From assembly GCA_030680655.1 (NCBI GenBank), contig JAUXUZ010000284.1:1-7709 (forward strand): DNA of 7,709 nt, written 5' to 3'. The notes under the pieces are model-generated. The model had not been told where the DNA came from. It worked only from the letters and a program-made list of their open reading frames with translations, and did no database searches. The number at the start of each line of letters is the position of its first letter. Position 1 is the first letter of the stretch. Positions 1 through 5,656 of this stretch are shown here, in pieces. This DNA is from Phycisphaerales bacterium (GTDB lineage: Bacteria > Planctomycetota > Phycisphaerae > Phycisphaerales > UBA1924). Made by a program: the position numbers and the translations under genes.

Positions 1-325
1 CCACGGTGACGCCGCCGACGCGCATGCCGATGCGCTCGGAGAGGACCGGGTCGGTGATGATGGTGGTGTCGTCGACGCGCATCAGCACGGTGCAGTGCCC
101 CAGCCACGCGGCGACGATCTCGGAGCGGTCGGCCTTGTCGACGGCCTCCTTCCAGCGGTCGGCGAAGGCGTCGCGCCTTGTGCCCTTGGTGGTGCGCCGG
201 ACGGCGGAGGCGATGTCGGCCGGGTAGCGCTTGATCATCGAGCGGAAGCCGTGCCCGATGAGGGCGAGCCGGCGTGCCAGCGGCAGCGGGCGGTGGTGGT
301 CGGGATTGGGCGTTGGCGCGGTCAC
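1..325 (-). CDS. MBL-fold metallo-hydrolase, NAPE-PLD/UlaG-like (partial, N-terminus only)
   Basis: Reading the minus strand from a GTG at 325 gives 108 codons with no stop to the left edge; the C-terminal part lies outside the window. After a basic helical N-terminus comes W74-LGHCTVL (75-81) and then TDPVLSER (91-98). This GH-(A/C)-TVL ... TDPV-S-R pattern is the opening beta-strand pair of the metallo-beta-lactamase fold in N-acyl-phosphatidylethanolamine phospholipase D and UlaG-like hydrolases. The metal-binding HxHxDH motif is expected just beyond the edge and cannot be checked, so neither substrate nor activity can be assigned. An in-frame GTG at 382 is an alternative start that would overlap the cls stop codon; neither start has a good ribosome binding site. 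It follows cls on the same strand after 64 nt, so co-transcription is possible. Family call fairly sure, start uncertain. Confidence 0.8.
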   Translation of the reverse strand, partial: MTAPTPNPDHHRPLPLARRLALIGHGFRSMIKRYPADIASAVRRTTKGTRRDAFADRWKEAVDKADRSEIVAAWLGHCTVLMRVDDTTIITDPVLSERIGMRVGGVTV

Positions 326-367
326 GGCGTGTGGAGTAGGTACTGGTCCGGCGGGCGGAGTGTTCAG

Positions 368-373
368 TTTATA
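368..373 (-). promoter_or_regulatory. possible -10 box (TATAAA) upstream of the MBL hydrolase gene
   Basis: In this GC-rich sequence, TATAAA on the minus strand between the cls stop and the GTG at 325 stands out. It would place the transcription start near 361 and leave a leader of about 36 nt. I see no convincing -35 at 16-18 bp spacing, so this is only a candidate; transcription from cls is the alternative. Confidence 0.25.
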
Positions 374-389
374 CTGCGGCACCCGGGCG

Positions 390-1802
390 CTAGAGGATGG
401 GCGCGAACATGCGTGCGGTGCGCGATGTGAGCCGCTTGAAGAGGCTGAGCTTCGACCACTCGTCGCTTGGCACCGCCGTGCAGTCGAGCAGGTCGGTCTC
501 GAGCATCCTGATGCACTCGGCGGCGAAGCCGGCGTCGTCGACCAGGGCGGTCATTTCGAAGTTGATGCGGAGCGAACGGTTATCGATGTTGGCCGATCCG
601 ACGCAGCCGATGTCGTCAAACACCATGACCTTCTGGTGCATGAACCCCTTGCCGTGGGAGTACATCTTGACGCCAGCGGGGATCAGGTCGGGCCCGACTG
701 AGCGTGCGGCGAGCTTCACCAGGAAGTTGTCGGGTCTCGCCGGGAAGATGACACGGACGTCAACGCCGCGCAGCGCCGCGAGTTGGAGCGCTGCGATGAT
801 CGACTCGTCGGGCACGAAGTAGGGTGAGGCGATCCAGATCCGTTCCCTGGACATGGCGATGAGCTGCAGCGTGAGGAGGAGGAAGGTCTCGACGGGGTCG
901 GCGGGCCCGGACGGGATGACGAGGACGGGCTCGTCGGCCCGCTGGGGGGCGGGGGCCCAGTTGAGGTCGGGCACGTTGCCGACGGCCCAGTTCCAGTCTT
1001 CGCAGAAGGACATCTGCACGGCCTGGACGCAAGGGCCCTTGAGCTCGATGTGGGTGTCGCGCCAGGGGGCGCAGGTCGGGTCGAGGTCTGCGTACTCGTC
1101 GCCGACGTTGATGCCACCGATGAAGGCGACCCTGCCATCAACGACGACGACCTTGCGGTGGTTGCGGAAGTTGATCTGGAAGCGGTTGCGCGGGCCCTTG
1201 GTGGTCTTGAAGGGCGAGACGAGGATGCCGCACCCCTTCATGGCGAGCACGAGCTGGCCGAGCTTGCTCGAGCCGACCTGGTCGTAGAGAACGAAGCAAC
1301 GCACGCCGCGCCCGCGGGCGTCTTGCAGGTGCTTGTAGAGCCTGCGCCCGATCGAGTCGTCACGGACGATGTAGAACTGCACGATGACGTAGTCTGTCGC
1401 GGCGTCGATGGCGCGAAAGATCGCCTCGAAGGTCGGGCCACCGTTGATCAGCAGCGTGGCGTCGTTGCCGCCGGTCATCGGAAGCAGGCCGAGGAAGTCC
1501 ATGCTGCGCCCGCGCTGGGTGGGCTGCGAGGTGGTGGCGTAGGGCTTCAGGGCCTGGTAGGCGGCCGACGCCAATTGGTTGATGCGCGAGTTGCCCCGCC
1601 GGCGGGCGCGGACGTACCCGTTGAAGCGGCGGGCACCGAAGACGAAGTAGAGGGGGATCGCCAGCACCGGGAAGAGCACCAGCGCAACGACCCAGGCGAG
1701 CGTCCCCTGTGCCGTGCGGGCGTTGAGGATGGCGTCAAGGGCGAGCGCAACGCCCACGAGGGTGACGATGAGGTAAGCAACAGCGAAGAAGTCGGAGAGC
1801 AC
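390..1802 (-). CDS. cls: cardiolipin synthase (phospholipase D superfamily)
   Basis: This is a 470-residue protein, close to the usual length of bacterial cardiolipin synthases. It makes cardiolipin in the cytoplasmic membrane, typically by transferring a phosphatidyl group between two phosphatidylglycerol molecules. Two hydrophobic segments (about 5-26 and 34-56) form the PLDc_N membrane anchor. Two catalytic HKD motifs follow: H215-x-K217-x4-D222 with the downstream GGIN, and H389-x-K391-x4-D396 followed by GSANIDNRS. The conserved QFYI (142-145) and ASPYFVPDE (325-333) stretches also fit. The start is a GTG: an in-frame stop lies 18 nt upstream and the next Met (101) would remove both membrane segments. 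No Shine-Dalgarno sequence precedes it, and a TACACT hexamer ends 6 nt before it, suggesting a leaderless mRNA. The fasciclin terminator just upstream makes cls a separate unit, possibly shared with the MBL hydrolase gene downstream. The catalytic set is intact. Confidence 0.96.
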   Translation of the reverse strand: MLSDFFAVAYLIVTLVGVALALDAILNARTAQGTLAWVVALVLFPVLAIPLYFVFGARRFNGYVRARRRGNSRINQLASAAYQALKPYATTSQPTQRGRSMDFLGLLPMTGGNDATLLINGGPTFEAIFRAIDAATDYVIVQFYIVRDDSIGRRLYKHLQDARGRGVRCFVLYDQVGSSKLGQLVLAMKGCGILVSPFKTTKGPRNRFQINFRNHRKVVVVDGRVAFIGGINVGDEYADLDPTCAPWRDTHIELKGPCVQAVQMSFCEDWNWAVGNVPDLNWAPAPQRADEPVLVIPSGPADPVETFLLLTLQLIAMSRERIWIASPYFVPDESIIAALQLAALRGVDVRVIFPARPDNFLVKLAARSVGPDLIPAGVKMYSHGKGFMHQKVMVFDDIGCVGSANIDNRSLRINFEMTALVDDAGFAAECIRMLETDLLDCTAVPSDEWSKLSLFKRLTSRTARMFAPIL

Positions 1803-1808
1803 GGTGAG

Positions 1809-1814
1809 AGTGTA
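1809..1814 (-). promoter_or_regulatory. cls: TACACT -10-like element placed for a leaderless cls transcript
   Basis: On the minus strand TACACT fits the TANNNT -10 pattern and is followed by exactly six bases (CTCACC) before the GTG start, so transcription would begin on the start codon itself. There is no ribosome binding site, which agrees with a leaderless mRNA. No good -35 is visible; the region upstream is the T-tract and stem of the fasciclin terminator. The assignment rests on spacing alone. Confidence 0.35.
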
Positions 1815-1840
1815 CGGTCAGGCCCGCTCGGCGCCCGGCG

Positions 1841-1877
1841 AAATGAAAAAGGCGCGGACCACTTTGGGGTCCGCGCC
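1841..1877 (-). terminator. intrinsic terminator of the fasciclin transcript
   Basis: GGCGCGGACC (1851-1860) and GGTCCGCGCC (1868-1877) form a perfect 10-bp GC-rich stem with a 7-nt loop. On the minus strand the stem is followed at once by TTTTTCATTT (1850 down to 1841), the U-tract of a rho-independent terminator. The plus strand has no T-run after 1877, so it works in one direction. It lies 100 nt after the fasciclin stop codon and about 38 nt before the cls start, separating the two genes. Confidence 0.9.
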
Positions 1878-1920
1878 TGGGACGAAGAAGAGCCCGAACA
1901 AGCGCACGCTCCGCCGGGAA

Positions 1921-1958
1921 TGCTCGGGGTACAGTCGGTCATGCCGCTACCCCGGGCA
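1921..1958 (-). repeat. inverted repeat in the fasciclin 3' untranslated region
   Basis: TGCTCGGGGTA (1921-1931) pairs with TACCCCGGGCA (1948-1958): 11 positions with a single non-Watson-Crick position (1924/1955) and a 16-nt loop. It begins about 19 nt past the fasciclin stop codon and has no T-tract on the minus strand, so it is not a terminator by itself. It could protect the 3' end of the mRNA. The rest of 1878-1976 shows no gene. Confidence 0.4.
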
Positions 1959-1976
1959 GCAGGGAGATACTCCGGC

Positions 1977-2930
1977 TTATTCGGGGAGCAGGACGCGGTC
2001 GATCACGTGGATCACGCCGTTGGTGGCTTCGATGTCGGCCTTTGCGACGTTGGCGCCGTTGATCGTCAGGCGCCCGTCCTTGAGCGACGGGGAGATGACC
2101 TGACCGTCGAGCGACTTCGCGGAGGAGACCTTGGCGACCTGATCGCTGTAGACGCGCCCCGGGATGATGTGGAGCGAGAGGATCTTGGTGAGCGTCGCCT
2201 TGTTCTCCGGCTTGAGCAGGCTCTCGACCGTTCCCTTGGGGAGCTTGGCGAAGGCCTCGTCGGTCGGCGCGAGCACGGTGAGCGGCTCGGCCCCCGCCAG
2301 TGCGTCGGCCAGGCCCGCGGCCTGAGCGGCGGCGAGGAGCGTGCCGAACGTGCCGGCCTCCTTCGCGGTGGCCGCGAGGTTCTGCTGCGCGGGCATCAGG
2401 ACGGTGTCGATCACGTGGATGACACCGTTAGAGGCGTTGATGTCGGCGGCGGTCACCTTTGCGCCGTCGATGCTCAGCGAGCCGCCCTTGAACACCAGGT
2501 CGAGGCGCTGGCCGTTCACGGCGGCGGCGTTGCTCAGCTTGGACGCGGCGGCCGCGGCGACGCGGCCGCTGACCACGTGGTAGAGGAGCACGCTGCGCAG
2601 CTTGGCCTTGTTCTCCGGCTTGAGCAGGTCCGCGAGGGCGGCCTTGTCGACCTTGGCGAACGCGGCGTCGGTGGGGGCGAAGAGGGTGAAGGGCCCCTTG
2701 GAGCCGAGGGTTTCAACGAGTCCGGCGGCTTGGGCCGCGGCGACGAGCGTCTTGAAGTCGGGCGATTCGACGGCGATCTGGGCGATGGTCTGCTCGGCGG
2801 CGGCGGGCGTCACGCGGGCCTCCGCGTCGGCGGCCGAGCCGGAGCAGGAACCGGGTTGTGCGGCCTGCCCGGCCGCGAAGAGCAGGGCGACTGCGGAGAG
2901 GGTGACGATCGATCGGTTGGCGTTAATCAT
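1977..2930 (-). CDS. secreted protein with two fasciclin (FAS1) domains
   Basis: This 317-residue protein starts with a signal peptide (NANR at 3-6, then a hydrophobic core at about 8-20, likely cleavage after the AAGQA stretch near 23). Two FAS1 domains follow. Domain 1 (about 46-180) has FTLFAPTDAAF (81-91), YHVV (117-120) and NGVIHVIDTVLMP (168-180). Domain 2 (about 182-317) has LTVLAPTDEAF (217-227), LHIIPGRV (253-260) and NGVIHVIDRVLLPE (304-317). FAS1 domains are extracellular adhesion or ligand-binding modules with no known catalysis, so it probably acts in the periplasm, at the surface or in matrix. Cys29 follows PGS, which is not a proper lipobox. I chose the ATG at 2930 because GGAG lies 6 nt upstream and the signal peptide begins there; the reading frame stays open to 3140 but that would run into the sigma gene. 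It is divergent from the ECF sigma/anti-sigma operon, a SigK-like arrangement suggesting it is a target. Family certain, ligand unknown. Confidence 0.95.
   Translation of the reverse strand: MINANRSIVTLSAVALLFAAGQAAQPGSCSGSAADAEARVTPAAAEQTIAQIAVESPDFKTLVAAAQAAGLVETLGSKGPFTLFAPTDAAFAKVDKAALADLLKPENKAKLRSVLLYHVVSGRVAAAAASKLSNAAAVNGQRLDLVFKGGSLSIDGAKVTAADINASNGVIHVIDTVLMPAQQNLAATAKEAGTFGTLLAAAQAAGLADALAGAEPLTVLAPTDEAFAKLPKGTVESLLKPENKATLTKILSLHIIPGRVYSDQVAKVSSAKSLDGQVISPSLKDGRLTINGANVAKADIEATNGVIHVIDRVLLPE
2197..2220 (-). repeat. 24-bp exact repeat, copy in FAS1 domain 2
   Basis: These 24 bases are identical to 2605-2628. The offset is 408 bp, exactly 136 codons, and both copies encode LLKPENKA at equivalent places (residues 239-246 and 103-110). 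They mark an internal tandem duplication. Confidence 0.85.
2605..2628 (-). repeat. 24-bp exact repeat, copy in FAS1 domain 1
   Basis: This is the partner of 2197-2220, in frame and at the equivalent position of the first FAS1 domain. The bases on both sides differ between the copies, so identity is confined to the LLKPENKA segment. Confidence 0.85.
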
Positions 2931-2936
2931 GTGAAA

Positions 2937-2941
2937 CTCCG
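2937..2941 (-). promoter_or_regulatory. ribosome binding site of the fasciclin gene
   Basis: GGAG on the minus strand lies 6 nt before the ATG at 2930. It decides the start in favour of 2930 over the open frame extending to 3140. Confidence 0.7.
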
Positions 2942-3105
2942 GGAAAGGGGGTTTGAAAGTGACCGCTGCGAACGCACGCGGCGCACCCGGTTCGGCCGGG
3001 GCGGCTGCTGGTTTTTGATCTGCGCCCTGAGCGTGATACTGTGGTGCGGGCGTCAGTACAAAAACCGGCGCGACGTTTGCCCGAACCGCTGTAGAGGCTG
3101 GACCA
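2942..3105. promoter_or_regulatory. divergent regulatory region between the fasciclin gene and the ECF sigma operon
   Basis: About 165 bp separate the two divergent genes and must hold both promoters. On the minus strand, TTGTAC, 17 bp and TATCAC (about 3062 down to 3034) resembles a housekeeping promoter for the fasciclin gene. A second candidate is CCGAACC (2995-2989) followed by GCGTTC, loosely like the GAAC ... CGT pattern of ECF promoters but with a short spacer. On the plus strand, GATACT (3035-3040) with T-rich DNA upstream (3012-3020) could serve the sigma gene. The 8-mer CGGTTCGG (2988-2995) recurs inverted as CCGAACCG (3081-3088), and CCCGG/CCGGG (2986-3000) forms a short hairpin. 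None is decisive. GAGG (3094-3097) is the sigma gene's ribosome binding site. Confidence 0.45.
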
Positions 3106-3663
3106 TTGACGGATGAAGGAGCAGAAATCCTGTCACGCATCGCTTCCGGCGATCAGCGGGCGGTTTCTGCGTGCCTTGACCACTTCGGTCCGCTTGTCGA
3201 GATGCTCGCCCGGCGCGTGCTGGTGAACCACTCGGAGACGGAGGACGCGGTGTCGGAAGTGTTTGCTGAAGTTTGGCGCTGCGCGGGCCGTTACGACCCG
3301 GCGGTTGCATCGTCGCGTGCCTTCGTCGCGATGATCGCGCGGCGGCGGCTGATCGACCGCGGGCGGAAGGAGCAGTCGCGCGTGCGCGGCGTTGCGCCAC
3401 TCTCGGCCGCGGAGGGGCTTCACACGGGCGTGGAGGCGCGGGTGGATGATGACGCGGCGCGTGCCACGGCGGCCCTGGCGGTGCTCCCCGAGCGCGAGCG
3501 AGAGATGGTGCGGATGGCCGTTGGGTACGGCTGGAGCCAGCAGAAGATCGCCGACGAGTTCAATATGCCCATCGGCACCGTCAAGACCACGCTGCGGCGC
3601 GTGATGGGCGAGCTGCGGCTTGTTGTGGAGGGGCACCAGCCCACCGCGGAGGTGCGCGCGTGA
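3106..3663 (+). CDS. ECF-type RNA polymerase sigma factor (SigK-like)
   Basis: This is a 185-residue cytoplasmic sigma factor, the usual ECF size, that directs RNA polymerase to a specific promoter set. Region 2 covers about 22-92, with the ETEDAVSEVFAEVW stretch (44-57) typical of region 2.2 and RAFVAMIARRRLIDRGRK (71-88) for -10 recognition. Region 4 covers about 122-174, with LPEREREMV (127-135) and the helix-turn-helix WSQQKIADEFNMPIGTVKTTLRR (143-165) for -35 contact; a linker of about 30 residues joins them. The start is a TTG with GAGG 8 nt upstream; no other ATG, GTG or TTG precedes it in frame after the stop at 3034. Its stop overlaps the anti-sigma start (GTGA), so the two are translationally coupled. 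The SigK-like label rests mainly on the RskA-type partner and the FAS1 neighbour; ECF assignment itself is firm. Confidence 0.95.
   Translation: MTDEGAEILSRIASGDQRAVSACLDHFGPLVEMLARRVLVNHSETEDAVSEVFAEVWRCAGRYDPAVASSRAFVAMIARRRLIDRGRKEQSRVRGVAPLSAAEGLHTGVEARVDDDAARATAALAVLPEREREMVRMAVGYGWSQQKIADEFNMPIGTVKTTLRRVMGELRLVVEGHQPTAEVRA
3648..3652 (+). promoter_or_regulatory. ribosome binding site of the anti-sigma gene
   Basis: GGAGG within the end of the sigma gene lies 7 nt before the GTG at 3660. It is a near-perfect Shine-Dalgarno sequence and fixes the GTG start that overlaps the sigma stop codon. Confidence 0.8.
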
Positions 3664-4373
3664 GCGAGTACCGTGACAACCCGGCCGGCGGCGAGCCGAT
3701 CGATGCCGGCGATGATGCGGCCTGGGCCCGCACGCTCGACGCGGTCTTCGTGTCGCTCTCTCAGGAGCAGGGCGGCGATCAGCGCCCGCTGAGCGATGCG
3801 CTGCGCCGGCGTCTTGAGCGTGAGGGAGAGGCCGCGCTGAGCGGCCAGGACTCAGTGGAGGTGGCCGGCACGGTCGGTCGCCCGGTGGCGAGGCCGGGCC
3901 TGCTGGTCTGGAGCGGCTGGGCGGCGGCGGCGGTGATTGCGTTGGCCTTCTTCGTCTTCGGCGTGCCCGGCAAGGGCGCGGCGGACGCGGGATCTGCGCA
4001 GCTTGTAAAGCAGGTTGACGGCGCTGCCGACGTCGTCTCGTGGCCGTTCGCCGGTCTTACCGACGAGTTCAAGGGGGCGCAGGGGTCGGTGGTGTGGAGC
4101 TCAAGCCTGCAGAAGGGGTACATGCGGCTGACGGGCGTGCCTGTGAACACGCCGACGCTCACGCAGTATCAACTGTGGATCGTCGACCCGGCGCGCGACC
4201 CTGGGCGTGTCGACGGTGGCGTGTTCGACGTTGCCGGCGGTGAGGTGGTCGTGCCGATCGACGCCAAGCTGGCGGTCCGCACGCCGGCAGCGTTTGCTAT
4301 CACCCGTGAGAAGGCCGGCGGCGTGGTGGTCTCCGCGGGCCCGCTGCTGATGGCGGCGGCGGCGCCACAGTGA
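3660..4373 (+). CDS. membrane anti-sigma factor with RskA-type C-terminal domain
   Basis: This 237-residue protein has an N-terminal cytoplasmic part (1-80), one membrane segment (about 81-101, LLVWSGWAAAAVIALAFFVF) and an outer domain (102-237). The outer domain shows the anti-sigma-K (RskA, PF10099) signature: a strand around YMRLTGVPV (154-162), YQLWIVD (170-176), GGVFDV (186-191) and a final AFAITREKAGG-VVVSAGPLLMAA (211-233). Such proteins hold their ECF sigma factor at the membrane until regulated proteolysis releases it. The cytoplasmic part is short and contains an AAWARTLDAVF helix (20-30), but no HxxxCxxC zinc-binding motif; the whole protein lacks cysteine. The GTG start overlaps the sigma stop by four bases and has a strong GGAGG. 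Neighbours are its sigma factor upstream and the divergent fasciclin gene. Function as anti-sigma is inferred from the RskA domain, topology and operon position together. Confidence 0.9.
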   Translation: MSEYRDNPAGGEPIDAGDDAAWARTLDAVFVSLSQEQGGDQRPLSDALRRRLEREGEAALSGQDSVEVAGTVGRPVARPGLLVWSGWAAAAVIALAFFVFGVPGKGAADAGSAQLVKQVDGAADVVSWPFAGLTDEFKGAQGSVVWSSSLQKGYMRLTGVPVNTPTLTQYQLWIVDPARDPGRVDGGVFDVAGGEVVVPIDAKLAVRTPAAFAITREKAGGVVVSAGPLLMAAAAPQ

Positions 4374-4375
4374 GC

Positions 4376-4404
4376 GGGCGGGGGGGGGCTGGGGGAGGGG
4401 CGGG
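4376..4404 (+). other. G-tract cluster with G-quadruplex potential between convergent genes
   Basis: Five runs of 3, 9, 5, 4 and 3 guanines separated by one or two bases fill almost the whole 31-bp gap between the anti-sigma stop and the peptidase stop. This meets the usual G3+ N1-7 quadruplex pattern. In the anti-sigma mRNA it would follow the stop codon directly; in the peptidase mRNA it is C-rich. No hairpin terminator is present here, so it may serve to stop or pause transcription, which is inference. Confidence 0.6.
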
Positions 4405-5652
4405 TCAGAGCACGTACTTCTTCTCGTTGTAGAGCTTGTCGAGCAGCGGCGTGAGCGGGCTGGTCGAGGGGAGGTTGGTCCCCAGCGCGACGAGCAGGTC
4501 GATCAGGCCCAGGTAATCCTGGGTGTGGATGAACTCGCGGGCGCACCGCGGCGGGCCGTTGGCGTCGGCGTCGTAGGTGCCCGCCTGCAGTTCGGTGAGG
4601 AACGGCATGTTGTGGTAGTTGCCCAGCGGCAGGCAGAGGCACGTTGCGTCAAAGCCCGCGTGGCAGAAGACGCCCGCCTCGCACGCGCCGCCGGCCATCA
4701 GCTTGCGCTGCCACGGGCGTTTGCCCGCGTGCGCGGAGGCCGTCTGGCTGGCGGTGGGCGTCGCGGGGTGCCCGAAGACCTGCTCGGCCCGCGCAGCGCA
4801 CGCGGCCGTCAGCCACGGCGTGAAGACGCTCATGCGGTCGCCGACGCGGACGATCGGGCCGCCGCCGACGGGCGAATCCGGGAACGCGCGTGAGTTCTCA
4901 AGCGCGACAACGCGCGCCCGCGGCGGGATGGTGCCGAGCCGGCAGGCGGCGATCGCGCCGATGAAGCCGATCTCCTCCGCCCGGGTGAAGAGCAGGCGGG
5001 CGTCACCGATCGTCGTGCCCGCGGCGCGGGCGGCGAGCAGATCGTCCATCGCGCAAAGCGCGGCGGCGGCGGCGACCAGGTCGTCGCACGCGTGGGTGTG
5101 CAAGATGCCCTCGGCGTCGATCTCGGCCGGGGGCAGCTTCCAGGTGGCGATGTCGCCCGGCAGGCCGAAGCTCCGCGCGGGGAACTCATCCTCAACGCGG
5201 AGCGTGGAGGTGCCCAGCTCGGCGAGGTAGTGCTGGCCGGCGGGTGTGCTTGGGTCGCTCTTGCCGGTGAGGGTCGCGTCGACCGGTCCTGCCGTGGTGT
5301 GCACCGTGATGGGCGCGTGCTCGAAGAACACGGGCATCACGCCGCCGCGGAAGGAGAGCTCGAGCGTGCCGGGCCCGACGGTGCGTTCAACGACAAAGGC
5401 GGGGTGATCAAGGTGCGCGGTGATGTAGAGCGGCGGTTCGGTGGTCGGTGGGGTCTCGCGCAGTGCGATCGTCAGGTTGCCCACGGCGTCGTGTGTGAGC
5501 AAGAGCTGCGGGCGCTGGGCGCACCAGCGCTCGATGAACGCGACCACCCCTTGCTCGCGCCCGGCGGCGGTGGGGATCTGCGTGAGTTCAAGGGCGAGGG
5601 AGAGGTGGGGGTGCACGGGGCAGGGTACGGGGTGGTGGCGCAGCGGGCGCAC
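4405..5652 (-). CDS. M42-like di-metal aminopeptidase (M20/M28/M42 clan)
   Basis: This 415-residue protein, somewhat longer than typical M42 peptidases (about 340-360), looks like a cytoplasmic zinc or cobalt aminopeptidase. Landmarks in order: THDAVGNL (53-60), AHLDHP with H80 and D82 as first metal ligand and helper, THACDDLVAAAAAL (186-199) with the bridging Asp190, TRAEEIGFIGA (223-233) with catalytic Glu226 and ligand Glu227, VVALENSRA (248-256) where Glu252 sits at the usual Asp ligand place, VGGGPIVRVGDR (262-273), and GNYHNM (344-349) with His347 as last ligand. I see no signal peptide. The GTG at 5652 is the furthest possible start (a stop lies directly upstream). It has no ribosome binding site and directly follows a hairpin; GTG at 5616 (residue 13) is an equally plausible start. 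It lies 60 bp after the helicase on the same strand and converges on the anti-sigma gene. Clan assignment firm, exact family and substrate not. Confidence 0.85.
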   Translation of the reverse strand: MRPLRHHPVPCPVHPHLSLALELTQIPTAAGREQGVVAFIERWCAQRPQLLLTHDAVGNLTIALRETPPTTEPPLYITAHLDHPAFVVERTVGPGTLELSFRGGVMPVFFEHAPITVHTTAGPVDATLTGKSDPSTPAGQHYLAELGTSTLRVEDEFPARSFGLPGDIATWKLPPAEIDAEGILHTHACDDLVAAAAALCAMDDLLAARAAGTTIGDARLLFTRAEEIGFIGAIAACRLGTIPPRARVVALENSRAFPDSPVGGGPIVRVGDRMSVFTPWLTAACAARAEQVFGHPATPTASQTASAHAGKRPWQRKLMAGGACEAGVFCHAGFDATCLCLPLGNYHNMPFLTELQAGTYDADANGPPRCAREFIHTQDYLGLIDLLVALGTNLPSTSPLTPLLDKLYNEKKYVL

Positions 5653-5656
5653 TTAG

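Noticed and set aside
6..430. Plus-strand open frames at the left edge
   Set aside because: They are antisense to the MBL-fold gene, whose GHCTVL and TDPV motifs identify the real coding strand.
1547..1942. Minus-strand frame of 131 codons overlapping the cls start and the terminator
   Set aside because: It crosses the terminator stem and overlaps the cls membrane-anchor codons in another frame; its Ser/Pro/Arg-rich translation shows no domain.
2986..3000. CCCGG-TTCGG-CCGGG hairpin as a terminator or riboswitch
   Set aside because: The stem is only 5 bp with no T-tract on either strand and lies in a promoter region; it is likely a by-product of high GC.
1050..3116. A 688-codon open frame on the plus strand
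   Set aside because: It is antisense to cls and the fasciclin gene, which have clear catalytic motifs and domains. Its translation is low-complexity (G, E, D, V, R) as expected for the shadow of G/C-rich third positions, and it runs straight through the fasciclin terminator.
2931..3140. N-terminal extension of the fasciclin protein up to 3140
   Set aside because: It would overlap the start of the sigma gene, cross both promoters and hide the signal peptide, while the ATG at 2930 has a good ribosome binding site.
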